Assembly (NCBI GenBank): GCA_003456175.1 | Contig: DMPB01000165.1 | Location: forward strand, 37,550-61,879 | DNA from: Chitinophagaceae bacterium | GTDB taxonomy: Bacteria; Bacteroidota; Bacteroidia; Chitinophagales; Chitinophagaceae | Direction: 5' to 3' | Length of the DNA stretch: 24,330 nt | In this document: positions 8,127-17,350 of the stretch, one piece after another | How the letters are laid out: each line of letters opens with the position of its first letter | How positions within the stretch are numbered: position 1 is the stretch's first letter | Translations under genes and position numbers: made by a program | The notes under the pieces: model-generated | The model's input: the letters and a program-made list of their open reading frames with translations, nothing else | Database searches by the model: none | Told to the model about the DNA's origin: nothing

Positions 8127-8726
8127 TTACTCGGCCTCGGCAACAACTTCTTTAACCTCCGGTATCATACGCTTCATCATACCTTCAATACCGGCTTTTA
8201 AAGTAATCATACTGCTAGGGCAACCGCTACAACTGCCTTGCAACATCAAATTAACTACGCCATCGCGATAGCTTTTAAATTGTATAGCTCCACCATCCAT
8301 TTCAACGGCGGGCTTCACATAATTTTCAAGTAATTCTTTCACACGCTTTACTACATCATCATCGTCGGCAGCTACTGTATTGGTAGCTTCTTGCTTCATT
8401 TTAGCTACCTCTTCTTCGTTCACTACAATACCACCATTTTCTAGGTATTCTTTCAAAAAATCTTTGATGGTAGGTATTACATCTTGCCAATCTTCGGTAT
8501 CGGGTGTTTTGGTAAGTGTAATAAAATTGCTAGCAATGAATACACTTTTAATGAACGGAAAACTAAATAGTTCTTTCGCTAATGGCGAAGGGCCAGCTAA
8601 GCTTTCGTCTTGAAAATCAATGCTTTTGCCCGGATACAAGAGTTTGTTAGCTACAAACTTCATTGTTTCTGGGTTGGGCGTCATTTCTGTATAAATACTT
8701 ACGAGGGTGTTACCTGTTTTAATCAT
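8127..8726 (-). CDS. nfu: Nfu-type iron-sulfur cluster scaffold/carrier
   Basis: 199 aa, two domains. The N-terminal Nfu_N domain is recognised by TEMTPNPETMKFVANKLL (13-30) and FPFIKSVFIASNFITLTK. The C-terminal NifU-like domain has DGGAIQF near 144-150 and the C-x-x-C cluster ligand Cys166/Cys169 (GSCSGCPSS). Members of this family accept a 4Fe-4S cluster as dimers and pass it to target enzymes. An acidic linker (AADDDD, 119-124) joins the two domains. The gene lies downstream of the fatty-acid-hydroxylase gene on the same strand, but an exact TACATTTG promoter element just upstream suggests its own promoter. No isc or suf genes are nearby. The transcript end is the 20-bp hairpin at 8057-8099. 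Confidence 0.93.
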   Translation of the reverse strand: MIKTGNTLVSIYTEMTPNPETMKFVANKLLYPGKSIDFQDESLAGPSPLAKELFSFPFIKSVFIASNFITLTKTPDTEDWQDVIPTIKDFLKEYLENGGIVVNEEEVAKMKQEATNTVAADDDDVVKRVKELLENYVKPAVEMDGGAIQFKSYRDGVVNLMLQGSCSGCPSSMITLKAGIEGMMKRMIPEVKEVVAEAE

Positions 8727-8746
8727 AACCTTCTTTTTCGAGAGTA

Positions 8747-8754
8747 CAAATGTA
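8747..8754 (-). promoter_or_regulatory. Candidate -7 element for nfu
   Basis: Reads TACATTTG on the minus strand, an exact TAnnTTTG match, about 20 bp before the nfu ATG, giving a short leader. It sits inside a small dyad GTACA-AA-TGTAC (8744-8755). No clear TTG at -33. Confidence 0.45.
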
Positions 8755-8839
8755 CAATTTCTGCTTGGTCGGGTTTGTTAAGGTGTGCTTTCGAATGCTA
8801 TATTTTCTATTATCGAAATGGTTGTTACCAAATTCAACC

Positions 8840-8853
8840 ATTTACCGTAAGGT
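8840..8853 (+). repeat. 14-bp motif, copy 7
   Basis: Exact; overlaps the hydroxylase stop codon. Confidence 0.85.
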
Positions 8854-9671
8854 TAATAATCGGTTCGAATATCTTTTCTGAAAGGCACTTGTAATTGGGT
8901 ACCAATAGCCTTATCATCTACACCTTGCAATACATCGAGGCCATATTGTATTTCGTAAGGCGGCGTAAAATGGTAGGTACCCAATAAACGATCCCAAATG
9001 GCGAAAATGTTGCCGTAATTGGTATCGGTTTCGGGCCTTACATAGTGGTGATGTACTTTGTGCATGTTCGGACTAACAATCACGTAGCTAATGGCTACAT
9101 CGAGCCACATAGGTAGTTTGATGTTCGCATGATTAAACTGTGATAACACTACGCTTAAGCTTTGGTATAAAAATACCAACCAAATAGGTGCCCCCATTAT
9201 CAATACGGCTAGTGTGGTAAATACAGCTCTGAATACACTTTCGCCCGGATGATGCCGATTGGCAGTGGTAGTATCTACCTGCGTATCGGCATGATGTACC
9301 ATATGAAAACGCCACATCCATTTGACTTTATGTTGAATAAAGTGTACCAAATAAGCACCAATAAAATCGAGCCCTAACAAACCCACTATAGCAGCCAACC
9401 ATAAAGGCATAGCCCACCACTGCAACACACCAAAACCGTACTTTATGGCGGCATCGCTAGCCAATACAATGGTAAAAGCCAAACTAAAATTCACCACAAT
9501 GGTGGTAACTGTGAAAAAGAAATTAGGTAAGCTATGCCTGATTTTATTGTAGTTAAACTGCATTAATGGCACTGCATACTCTAATAACCAAAAAAAGGCA
9601 ATACCACCTGCTAAAATCATGGCTCTGTGAGCACTTGGTATCTGACCAAAATATTGAACTATGGCTTCCAT
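8853..9671 (-). CDS. Fatty acid hydroxylase / sterol desaturase family membrane protein
   Basis: Membrane di-iron oxygenase, 272 aa. Histidine clusters: H110-x3-H114 (HFIQH), H123-x2-HH127 (HMVHH), H140-H141 (NRHHPGE) and H204-x2-HHH209 (NMHKVHHHY), the metal-ligand pattern of the family. Four or more hydrophobic segments surround them (about 18-38, 52-70, 88-110, 150-175). The frame continues upstream to an ATG at 9782, but that 37-residue extension is read straight through the dnaN terminator, so I place the start at the ATG at 9671 (MEAIVQYFG). The likely role is hydroxylation or desaturation of a lipid; the substrate is not deducible. A 14-bp motif copy overlaps its stop codon (8840-8853). 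Confidence 0.9.
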   Translation of the reverse strand: MEAIVQYFGQIPSAHRAMILAGGIAFFWLLEYAVPLMQFNYNKIRHSLPNFFFTVTTIVVNFSLAFTIVLASDAAIKYGFGVLQWWAMPLWLAAIVGLLGLDFIGAYLVHFIQHKVKWMWRFHMVHHADTQVDTTTANRHHPGESVFRAVFTTLAVLIMGAPIWLVFLYQSLSVVLSQFNHANIKLPMWLDVAISYVIVSPNMHKVHHHYVRPETDTNYGNIFAIWDRLLGTYHFTPPYEIQYGLDVLQGVDDKAIGTQLQVPFRKDIRTDY

Positions 9672-9732
9672 AAGCACACTATTGAATTTGAAATGTATTA
9701 CCTTTTTTTTTGGATTGGTGATAGGTGAAGCT

Positions 9733-9746
9733 ACCTTTCGGTAAAT
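9733..9746 (-). repeat. 14-bp motif, copy 8
   Basis: One mismatch (CCGAAAGG); 5 nt beyond the dnaN terminator T-run. Confidence 0.7.
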
Positions 9747-9751
9747 GAAAT

Positions 9752-9779
9752 AAAAAAAGCGAGTACATACTGTACTCGC
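9752..9779 (-). terminator. Intrinsic terminator of dnaN
   Basis: On the minus strand, stem GCGAGTACA / TGTACTCGC with loop GTA is followed by seven T, 24 nt after the dnaN stop codon. It implies that the downstream hydroxylase gene is transcribed separately. Confidence 0.88.
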
Positions 9780-9802
9780 CATATCAATAACAAAGGTTTG
9801 TA

Positions 9803-10918
9803 TTAGTTATTCAACATTAATGGCATTACCAACATCAGCAAATCTTCATCGGCTTCTTGCTCTGTTGGTTTAATTAAACCAGCTTTTGTTGGTGTACTCA
9901 ATTCAACATTTACTTCTTCTGTATCGGCTGCATTCAACATTTCAATTAAGAATTTAGCATTGAACGCAATTTGAATGTCTTCACCATTATAAGTACAAGT
10001 CATACGTTCGTTCCCTTCAAAGCTAAAATCAACATCTTGAGCCTGTAATTGCAACTCACTACCACTAATACTTAGCGCCACTTGATTGGTACTTTTATTG
10101 CTAAATACACTTACACGGCGAAGGGCACTTTGAAAATCGGCCTTGTTTACCAACATTTTGTAAGGGTTTTCAGCAGGTATTACCACTTTATAATCTGGAA
10201 AACGAGCATCAATTAAGCGACAACTCATTTGCGTACTTCCATGGCTTACAAACAGGTGGTTACTGTTGTAGCTTAGTGTGATGGTATCGTCGTTATCTGG
10301 TATTGCATTGCGCAATAAATTCAAAGGTTTCTTAGGTACAATAAAGCTGTCGGTTCCGGCAGGGGTAGCATCGGTGCGGCGATAACGTACTAAACGGTGA
10401 GCATCGGTGGCAACAAATTGAACAGCATCTTTGGTAAGTTCAAAATACACACCCGTCATAGCCGGACGAAGATCATCGTTACTTACAGCAAATAATGTTT
10501 TATTGATAGCTGTTACCAATGCACCACTTTTCATGGTAAAGCTGTTGGTATCATCGGCTACAGGCTCTTTCGGGAAGTTATCTGGGTTTTCGCCCATTAC
10601 CTTGTACTTACCGCTATTGCTGGTAATTTCTACGCCATACTTGCTATCAATAGAAATCGTAAGGGGTTGGTCGGGCAGGTTTTTCAAACTATCCATCAAA
10701 ATTTTAGCCGGAATACATACGCGGCCGGGCTCTTTGCTTTGCACTTCCATTTGCACACGCATTACCGTTTCTAAATCGGTACTTACGATGCTTAATTTGT
10801 TACCCTCAATTTCAAACAAAAAATCTTCTAAAATGGGTAGTACAGTGTTGCTATTAATAACACCACTGATTTGCTGCAACTGTTTTAATAACGACGATGA
10901 CGATACAACAAACTTCAT
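9803..10918 (-). CDS. dnaN: DNA polymerase III beta subunit (sliding clamp)
   Basis: 371 aa, full length for the beta clamp. It begins MKFVVSSSSLLKQLQQISGVI, with the typical N-terminal pattern NTVLPILEDFLFEIEGNKLSIVSTDLET. Later signatures include FVATDAHRLVRYRR, the IDARFPDYKVVIP hinge segment, and the C-terminal end VMPLMLNN, which matches the usual M-P-x-(K/R/L) tail. The protein is a ring-shaped homodimer that tethers DNA polymerase and recruits repair proteins. No dnaA or recF is adjacent, so there is no sign here of the replication origin. A terminator follows the gene. The ATG is preceded by AT-rich DNA without a Shine-Dalgarno site. Confidence 0.98.
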   Translation of the reverse strand: MKFVVSSSSLLKQLQQISGVINSNTVLPILEDFLFEIEGNKLSIVSTDLETVMRVQMEVQSKEPGRVCIPAKILMDSLKNLPDQPLTISIDSKYGVEITSNSGKYKVMGENPDNFPKEPVADDTNSFTMKSGALVTAINKTLFAVSNDDLRPAMTGVYFELTKDAVQFVATDAHRLVRYRRTDATPAGTDSFIVPKKPLNLLRNAIPDNDDTITLSYNSNHLFVSHGSTQMSCRLIDARFPDYKVVIPAENPYKMLVNKADFQSALRRVSVFSNKSTNQVALSISGSELQLQAQDVDFSFEGNERMTCTYNGEDIQIAFNAKFLIEMLNAADTEEVNVELSTPTKAGLIKPTEQEADEDLLMLVMPLMLNN

Positions 10919-11069
10919 ATGCTTTAGTCTAAAATTTTCAAATACAAATTACTTAACAACATGCCAAGCGGCAACAAACCTAACAAAAAAACCAATGAGT
11001 AGTTACCACAACTGCAACTATCGTTACCCACAAAATTGAATGTGCTAATTAAAGTACCACAAGCTTATG

Positions 11070-11480
11070 TTATGCCGCTGTATGGTGTGCTAATAACTGA
11101 CGGAACCGCTCTTTATGTACCGGCTTAATAATATAATCGCTTACAATGGTGTACTGCTTACTCTTATTAATATCTACCTCATCAATACTAGAACTTACCA
11201 TATAAATGGGCACTTTGCGTGGCAAGCGATTGTACATTTCCCGAAAGGCATCTAAAAACTGCCAACCATTCATAATAGGCATGTTGATGTCTAAGAAAAT
11301 TATATCAGGCAGTGCTACCAAACCATCAATTGCTTTTTGTAGAAAATGTAAAGCCTCCTTACCGTTGGGGAACGATTGTAAACTGCTCACCAAACCGGTA
11401 GCTTCCAAAGTTTTTTTGGCAGCAAACTGGTATATACGGTCGTCATCAACCAATACAACATTCATAGCGGCAGGCATCAT
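11070..11480 (-). CDS. Single-domain response regulator (CheY-like receiver)
   Basis: 136 aa, a receiver domain alone with no output domain. The acidic pocket is Asp12-Asp13-Asp14. Phospho-acceptor Asp64 lies in IIFLDINMP, the Ser/Thr switch position is in VSSS (95-98), and conserved Lys119 is followed by Pro (IIKP). The phosphorylated protein would signal by protein contact. The true start could be Met6 (11465), which places MNVVLVDDD at the usual N-terminus; Met1 and Met2 are alternatives. Its kinase is not identified; the orphan kinase at 5957-8035 is the only one in the window, and a link is speculation. It lies divergent from recX and downstream of nothing obvious. Confidence 0.9.
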   Translation of the reverse strand: MMPAAMNVVLVDDDRIYQFAAKKTLEATGLVSSLQSFPNGKEALHFLQKAIDGLVALPDIIFLDINMPIMNGWQFLDAFREMYNRLPRKVPIYMVSSSIDEVDINKSKQYTIVSDYIIKPVHKERFRQLLAHHTAA

Positions 11481-11555
11481 ACGTAGTAAAGTTAGCCATA
11501 TTAGCAGTATTTTTCGGCTTTTTTTAGAACACTTGTTAGTTTTAACAGATAATCG

Positions 11556-12047
11556 TTGATAGCGGTGCTACCTCAAAAACGACTCACACCACAACAGGCC
11601 CTACCTAAATTGGCACATTACTGTGCTTATCAAGAGCGGAGCCATGCCGAAGTGAAGCAAAAACTTGCCAGCCTCGGCGTATTTGGTACCGATGCCGAGC
11701 ACATCATAAGTCATCTAATTACCGAAAACTATTTGAACGAAGAACGTTACGCCCAACAATTCGCTCAGGGCAAGCATCGCATGAAAGGCTGGGGTAAGCT
11801 AAAAATAAAACATGCACTCCAACAACAACAAGTAAGCAGCTTTAACATCATACTAGCGCTAAAAAGTATTGATACCGCAGCTTACGAAGCCAAAGCATTA
11901 CAGTTGGCAATACAAAAAAGCCAACATTTACCGCAAGGTAACCAGTACACACAACAAGCCAAGTTAATCGCCTACTTACAACAAAAAGGTTACGAAAGTC
12001 AAGTAATTCAAAACGCCTTACGGCAAATGAAAAACGCCGAAGAATAA
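11556..12047 (+). CDS. recX: RecX-family regulator of RecA
   Basis: 163 aa. It consists of repeated three-helix units typical of RecX: ALPKLAHYCAYQERSHAEVKQKLASLGV, then HIISHLITENYLNEERYAQQFAQGKHRMKGWGKLKIKHALQQ, the family's most recognisable stretch, then two weaker repeats ending AYLQQKGYESQVIQNALRQM. RecX binds the RecA filament and limits its activity. No ATG is available at the 5' end; TTG at 11556 or GTG at 11565 is the likely start, with no clear ribosome site. recA is not adjacent. Two 14-bp motif copies in inverted orientation lie in the last 130 bp. Confidence 0.85.
   Translation: MIAVLPQKRLTPQQALPKLAHYCAYQERSHAEVKQKLASLGVFGTDAEHIISHLITENYLNEERYAQQFAQGKHRMKGWGKLKIKHALQQQQVSSFNIILALKSIDTAAYEAKALQLAIQKSQHLPQGNQYTQQAKLIAYLQQKGYESQVIQNALRQMKNAEE
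11926..11939 (+). repeat. 14-bp motif, copy 9
   Basis: Exact; inside recX (HLPQG). Inverted partner of the copy at 12016. Confidence 0.85.
12016..12029 (-). repeat. 14-bp motif, copy 10
   Basis: One end mismatch; near the 3' end of recX, read as ALRQM. Confidence 0.75.
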
Positions 12048-12055
12048 AACCATAA

Positions 12056-13177
<1,122 letters not shown>

Positions 13178-13205
13178 TTGTATTTTTTACTGGTTGCCAT
13201 AAAGC

Positions 13206-13235
13206 ACAATGCCTCACCAAATGGTGGGGCATTGT
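13206..13235 (+). terminator. Hairpin after kdnB
   Basis: Stem ACAATGCCTCACC / GGTGGGGCATTGT with loop AAAT (one G-T pair), 28 bp after the kdnB stop. No T-run follows, so it may be a stabilising or weak terminator hairpin. Confidence 0.6.
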
Positions 13236-13296
13236 CATAGGCTAGCACTAAACTTGCAAAAAGAGAAAGATGAATCTATTTTAATAGTGCTTATAA

Positions 13297-13327
13297 AAAA
13301 GCAGAATGTAGAGGGACATTCCGCTTT
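13297..13327 (-). terminator. Intrinsic terminator of kdsD
   Basis: On the minus strand, stem AAAGCGGAATGT / ACATTCTGCTTT (one G-T pair, 6-nt loop) runs into a T-run, about 200 bp after the kdsD stop. The G-T pair forms only in the minus-strand RNA, which supports that direction. Confidence 0.65.
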
Positions 13328-13449
13328 ATTGTGTCTTGTGTCAGCATTGAAATAACTCTAATAAAACTGCATCTAGGCAGTAATTACTTGAGAACACTGC
13401 AAAAATGTACCATGCAGCTATCACTACAAAAGGCTTAAACACAAGTAGC

Positions 13450-13467
13450 GATGTGATTTTTCACATC
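13450..13467. promoter_or_regulatory. Perfect dyad GATGTGA-TTTT-TCACATC
   Basis: A 7-bp perfect inverted repeat around TTTT. It looks like a compressed Crp/Fnr-type site (TGTGA-N4-TCACA) or a simple hairpin in the kdsD 3' region. It lies between convergent genes, so an operator role has no obvious target. Confidence 0.25.
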
Positions 13468-13510
13468 ACCCTTTAAAAGCTTGTTTAGCAGCAGTGCTGT
13501 AGCATCATTC

Positions 13511-13524
13511 ATTTACCGTAAGGT
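13511..13524 (+). repeat. 14-bp motif, copy 11
   Basis: Exact; 1 nt from the kdsD stop codon. Confidence 0.85.
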
Positions 13525-13525
13525 G

Positions 13526-14485
13526 CTATAAAATTCCCTCTCGTACCAAATCGTGCAAGTGCAGTATGCCCAAGTATTGCGAACCATTGGTTACAACAAG
13601 CTGACTGATATCGTAAGTTTTAATAAGCTCTAAGGCTTCTACTGCAAGGCTTTCGGCGCTAATGGTTTTGGGCGTGTGATTCATAATATCGCTGGCAGCA
13701 ATGGCCGTAAGGTTGTCTGTTTTTTCAAGCAATCGGCGAATATCGCCATCGGTGATAATACCCAAAAGTTCATTCGTATTGTTCACTACAGCGGTTACAC
13801 CCAACAAACTTTCGCTGATGGCTACAATTACCTGCTTTAAATTGGCTGTTGGCAGCACCTTTGGCGCTGCATTTTGATGGCTTAAATCGCTTACGCGTAA
13901 ATACAAACGCTTGCCCAAAGCACCACCGGGATGATATTTAGCAAAATCTCTTCCTGAAAACTCGTTAAGTTCCATCAAGCATACGGCCAAAGCATCTCCC
14001 ATTACCATTTGTGCCGTTGTACTTGTTGTGGGAGCTAGATTATTCGGGCAAGCCTCTTGATCTACCGTTGTGTTTAGTACAATATGTGCTTGCTTTGCCA
14101 AAGCACTATCTACATTACCTACCATTCCAATAATGGTGTTACCAAACCCCTTTAATAAGGGAAGCAGCACTTTCACTTCTGGACTGTTGCCACTTTTGCT
14201 AATTAGCATTACCACATCATCTGGCTGTATCATGCCCAAATCGCCATGTATGGCATCGGCGGCGTGCATAAATAAGGCCGGAGTACCGGTACTATTGAGC
14301 GTGGCAACAATTTTTTGCGCTATAATGGCACTTTTGCCAACACCAGAAACAACTAACCTGCCTTTACAAGCGTGTATCGCTGTTACCGCTTTTTCAAAAG
14401 AAGCATCTATATAGTTATTTAGAGCTGCAATACTTGCTGCTTCTAATGCAATTGTTTTTTGTGCCGACGCAATAATCTGTTTCAT
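13526..14485 (-). CDS. kdsD: Arabinose-5-phosphate isomerase (KdsD/KpsF family)
   Basis: 319 aa, the family's normal length. The N-terminal SIS sugar-isomerase domain (about 35-175) contains VVSGVGKSAIIAQK with Lys51, HAADAIHGDLGMI with His80, and ISKSGNSPEV. GGALGKRLYLRVSDL (188-202) links to two CBS domains (about 205-260 and 265-319), with GIITDGDIRRLL in the first. The enzyme interconverts ribulose-5-phosphate and arabinose-5-phosphate, the first committed step to Kdo of the lipopolysaccharide core. It faces the kdnB-like gene and diverges from recQ. A 14-bp motif copy begins 1 nt after its stop codon and a degenerate copy is inside near 13700. Confidence 0.95.
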   Translation of the reverse strand: MKQIIASAQKTIALEAASIAALNNYIDASFEKAVTAIHACKGRLVVSGVGKSAIIAQKIVATLNSTGTPALFMHAADAIHGDLGMIQPDDVVMLISKSGNSPEVKVLLPLLKGFGNTIIGMVGNVDSALAKQAHIVLNTTVDQEACPNNLAPTTSTTAQMVMGDALAVCLMELNEFSGRDFAKYHPGGALGKRLYLRVSDLSHQNAAPKVLPTANLKQVIVAISESLLGVTAVVNNTNELLGIITDGDIRRLLEKTDNLTAIAASDIMNHTPKTISAESLAVEALELIKTYDISQLVVTNGSQYLGILHLHDLVREGIL

Positions 14486-14688
14486 ACGGCTACGAAGGTA
14501 AAAACTTTAACACCTTAGCACCATGCAAAACCTTTTGTTCAAGTAACTTCGCCATCCTTTCAAAAAAAGTTGTACCTTTTATGGGTTACAACAAAAATGC
14601 TCTGTCAGGTGTAACAATAAATCAACGGCCCTAAAGGCCAACACCTAAATGTAGTTTCAATATCCAAAGGCTATTTATATAGCATAAA

Positions 14689-14694
14689 AGGAGG
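14689..14694 (+). promoter_or_regulatory. Strong Shine-Dalgarno site of recQ
   Basis: AGGAGG lies 11 nt before the recQ ATG. Such a full match is exceptional in this window, where the other genes lack recognisable ribosome sites, and it fixes the recQ start. Confidence 0.7.
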
Positions 14695-14705
14695 AAGTAA
14701 AAGCA

Positions 14706-16994
14706 ATGGCAACAACAAGAAGACCCGCAGTAAAGAAAGCAGCCACCGTTCGCCGCACCCCGAAAACTGTTAAAGGCAGTACCACCATCACCGAAAATCA
14801 TGGTTACGATATATATGCAGGTTTAGAAAAGTTCTTTGGCTTCAAAAAATTTAAAGGTCGCCAAGAAGAAGCTATCAATAGCCTATTAAACGGCCACGAC
14901 ACTTTTGTTATTATGCCTACTGGCGGTGGCAAAAGTTTGTGCTACCAACTACCTGCCATGCTTATGGAGGGCTGTGCTATTATTGTTAGTCCACTCATTG
15001 CCCTTATGAAAAATCAGGTAGATCTGGTACGAGGTTATAGCGAAAGCGATGATGTAGCTCACTTTTTAAACTCGTCTTTAAATAAAGGACAAATAACACA
15101 AGTTAAAAGCGACTTGCTCAAGGGAAGCACCAAATTATTATATGTTGCCCCAGAAACCCTTACCCGACAAGATAATCTTGAATTTTTCAGCGATTTAAAA
15201 ATATCATTTTTTGCAGTTGATGAGGCCCACTGTATTAGCGAATGGGGCCACGATTTCAGACCAGAATATCGCCGCTTACGGGAAATGATGGATGAAATAA
15301 ATCCTAACATTCCTGTAGTAGCACTTACAGCTACAGCTACTCCAAAAGTGCGAAGCGATATCGAAAAGAACCTCGGTTTGCGTAAGCCACAAATTTTCAT
15401 TAGCAGCTTTAACCGCGACAACCTGTATTACGAAATACAGCCTAAAATCAAAAAAGACCAAACGGTTAAGCATATTGTAAAATATATTGCCCAGAACAAG
15501 GGCAAGAGCGGTATCATTTATACACTTAATAGAAAAACTACCGAAGAATTAGCAGAAATATTAGTTGCTAATAATATTAAAGCAGTAGCCTACCACGCCG
15601 GCCTCGATGCTAAAGTTCGTGCCGATAGGCAAGATCAGTTTTTAAGTGAAGATGTGCAGGTAATTGTGGCTACCATTGCCTTTGGCATGGGCATCGATAA
15701 ACCCGATATTAGGTTTGTAATGCACTATAATATTCCCAAAAGTATTGAGAACTATTATCAAGAAACCGGTCGTGCGGGTAGAGATGGCCTCGAAGGCAAG
15801 TGCATTTTATACTACAGCCATAAAGATGTAAGTAAGCTAGAACACCTCATGCGTGATAAGCCGCTTACCGAACGCGAAATCAACGCTCAGCTTATCAATG
15901 AAATGGTAGCTTTTGCGGAAAGTAGTGTGTGCCGACGCAAAATTTTACTCCATTACTTTGGCGAAAATTGGGATACTAAAAATTGTGGTAACTGCGACAA
16001 CTGTAAAAATCCAAAAGATAAAATTGAAACCCAAGAAGAGGTTGTAAAACTTCTTAAAGTGGTACGTGCATTAGACGAACGCTTCCCGGCCGAATATGTA
16101 ATTAATATCGTTACAGGTAAGCTTACGCCTCAAATTGGCATGTTCCGCCACGATGTACTTGCAGAGTTTGGAATTGGTAAAGACAAAGACGAGCATTTCT
16201 GGAATAGCCTCATCCGCCAAATGCTGCTAGAAAACCTCATTCAAAAAGATATTGAAGAATATGGCTTGCTTAAATTCACCGAACATGGCGAAGCTTATTT
16301 AAAGCAACCAAGCCCCTTCAAAATTGTACTCAACAATTTATTTGAAGATGCTAATGCCGATGATGATGAATGCGAAGGAGGCAGTAATAGTGGCGCCGCT
16401 ACCGATGCCGTACTTTTTGAAATGCTCAAAGAACTACGCCAAAAAGAAGCTAAGAAAAAAAGCCTACCGCCCTTTGTAATTTTCTTAGAAACCAGCCTGC
16501 AAGATATGGCCACGATGTACCCCACATCTATGGCCGAACTCGAAAAGTGCAGCGGTGTAAGCAAAGGCAAAGCCTTACGTTATGGTAAGCCATTTTTAGA
16601 GTTAATTGCCCGATACGCCGAAGAAAACAATATTGAAAAGCCAGACGATTTTGTAATGAAATCGGTGGCTAATAAGAGCAGTAATAAAATTTTTATCATT
16701 CAAAACGTTGATAAAAAAATACCACTCGATACCATTGCTAAAACCAAAGGATTACAGCTACACGAGTTACTTGAAGAAATGGAAACCATCGTAGCTAGCG
16801 GTACCAAACTCAACGTGAATTATGCTGTTGACGATATGCTAACAGAAGATGAACAAGATGAAATTATAGAATACTTTAAAAGTTGCGAAACCAGTAGCTT
16901 ACAAGTAGCACAAGAAGAACTAAGCGACCTCGGTGTAGAATGGGAACAACTAAAACTGATGCGTATCAAATTTTTGTGTGAATACGGCATTTAA
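14706..16994 (+). CDS. recQ: ATP-dependent DNA helicase RecQ
   Basis: 762 aa. After a Lys/Arg/Thr-rich tail (1-32) comes the helicase core: Walker [15 protein letters not shown] (70-83), DEAH box 172-175, the aromatic-rich loop [16 protein letters not shown] (176-191) typical of RecQ, and motif [12 protein letters not shown] (352-361). A zinc site follows in the RQC region, with Cys409, Cys427, Cys430 and Cys433. An HRDC domain lies at about 575-640 ([25 protein letters not shown]...[14 protein letters not shown]). The last 110 residues form a further helical, HTH-like domain ([22 protein letters not shown]), making the protein about 150 residues longer than E. coli RecQ; longer RecQs are usual in Bacteroidota. 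It unwinds DNA with 3'-5' polarity in recombination and fork repair. A terminator follows. Confidence 0.97.
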   Translation: MATTRRPAVKKAATVRRTPKTVKGSTTITENHGYDIYAGLEKFFGFKKFKGRQEEAINSLLNGHDTFVIMPTGGGKSLCYQLPAMLMEGCAIIVSPLIALMKNQVDLVRGYSESDDVAHFLNSSLNKGQITQVKSDLLKGSTKLLYVAPETLTRQDNLEFFSDLKISFFAVDEAHCISEWGHDFRPEYRRLREMMDEINPNIPVVALTATATPKVRSDIEKNLGLRKPQIFISSFNRDNLYYEIQPKIKKDQTVKHIVKYIAQNKGKSGIIYTLNRKTTEELAEILVANNIKAVAYHAGLDAKVRADRQDQFLSEDVQVIVATIAFGMGIDKPDIRFVMHYNIPKSIENYYQETGRAGRDGLEGKCILYYSHKDVSKLEHLMRDKPLTEREINAQLINEMVAFAESSVCRRKILLHYFGENWDTKNCGNCDNCKNPKDKIETQEEVVKLLKVVRALDERFPAEYVINIVTGKLTPQIGMFRHDVLAEFGIGKDKDEHFWNSLIRQMLLENLIQKDIEEYGLLKFTEHGEAYLKQPSPFKIVLNNLFEDANADDDECEGGSNSGAATDAVLFEMLKELRQKEAKKKSLPPFVIFLETSLQDMATMYPTSMAELEKCSGVSKGKALRYGKPFLELIARYAEENNIEKPDDFVMKSVANKSSNKIFIIQNVDKKIPLDTIAKTKGLQLHELLEEMETIVASGTKLNVNYAVDDMLTEDEQDEIIEYFKSCETSSLQVAQEELSDLGVEWEQLKLMRIKFLCEYGI

Positions 16995-16996
16995 GC

Positions 16997-17010
16997 ATTT
17001 GCCGTAAGGC
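16997..17010 (+). repeat. 14-bp motif, copy 12
   Basis: One end mismatch; 3 nt after the recQ stop. Inverted partner at 17070 across the recQ terminator. Confidence 0.8.
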
Positions 17011-17025
17011 ACTCCACCAAAAACC

Positions 17026-17057
17026 AAAAGCAATGTAATACTTACATTGCTTTTTTA
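17026..17057 (+). terminator. Intrinsic terminator of recQ
   Basis: Stem AAAAGCAATGTAA / TTACATTGCTTTT, loop TAC, followed by T-run 17051-17056. It lies between inverted 14-bp motif copies at 16997 and 17070. Confidence 0.88.
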
Positions 17058-17069
17058 TTTGCTATATTA

Positions 17070-17083
17070 ACCTTGCGGTAAAT
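17070..17083 (-). repeat. 14-bp motif, copy 13
   Basis: Exact; downstream of the recQ terminator. Confidence 0.85.
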
Positions 17084-17155
17084 GTGTGGATAACATGCAA
17101 GCATCAATAATTTGTATTATTCCGTAAATGCACTTATTTTGCAATGCCTTGAAAT

Positions 17156-17189
17156 AAAAAAAGGTCCTTCCGTAGAAACGGACTGACCT
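17156..17189 (-). terminator. Terminator of the candidate small RNA
   Basis: On the minus strand a 12-position stem (AGGTC and TCCGT paired with ACGGA and GGACCT, interrupted by tandem G-A/A-G mismatches, loop TTCT) is followed by seven T. Confidence 0.7.
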
Positions 17190-17298
17190 CTAACGATTGC
17201 TTGCCATATGAAAAAGAGATAAAAATCTTTTCGAATTGCTCAGCACTTAAACTGAGCGTTGGCCTCTACACGATTTGCTTTTCTAACGATTGCCTGCC
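17189..17298. repeat. Spaced repeats of TCTAACGATTGCYTGCC
   Basis: Two 17-bp copies differing at one base, at 17189-17205 and 17282-17298. A degenerate copy, TCTACACGATTTGC, lies at 17265-17278. All lie within the candidate small RNA. Confidence 0.65.
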
Positions 17299-17350
17299 TT
17301 TGAAATTAACTTTGTTCTTTCGTTCGTTATTTGTGTATCACCAACGAGAA

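Larger units (their letters stand above)
13178..13525. other. Convergent intergenic region, 348 bp
   Basis: Between the ends of kdnB and kdsD. It holds the two terminator-type hairpins listed separately, a short perfect dyad at 13450-13467, and one 14-bp motif copy 1 nt from the kdsD stop. I see no convincing gene; the longest ATG frames are around 23 codons. Confidence 0.6.
17156..17344 (-). ncRNA. Candidate small RNA gene, about 190 nt
   Basis: The 474 bp between recQ and the next gene holds a complete minus-strand transcription unit without a protein frame. It has a promoter with TTG and TACTTTTG 20 bp apart (17351-17381), a predicted start near 17344, and a terminator with T-run ending near 17156. 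Inside the RNA are a perfect hairpin (GCTCAG/CTGAGC, 17238-17257), a weaker one near 17212-17230, and CGTTGG at the 5' end, which can pair with CCAACG (17257-17262). The box TCTAACGATTGC occurs twice exactly (17189, 17282) and once degenerately (17265). Size and isolation recall 6S RNA, but I cannot fit the 6S fold; treat it as an unknown sRNA. Confidence 0.5.

Noticed and set aside
9803..10918. Replication origin near dnaN
   Set aside because: No dnaA, no cluster of DnaA boxes and no neighbouring recF or gyrB; in this phylum dnaN is often away from the origin.
13700..13713. Further motif-like copy ATGGCCGTAAGGT inside kdsD
   Set aside because: It keeps the 3' half but has two mismatches in the 5' half; not counted among the 21.
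15274..15287. Motif-like GCTTACGGGAAAT inside recQ
   Set aside because: Two or more mismatches including the core; compatible with chance.
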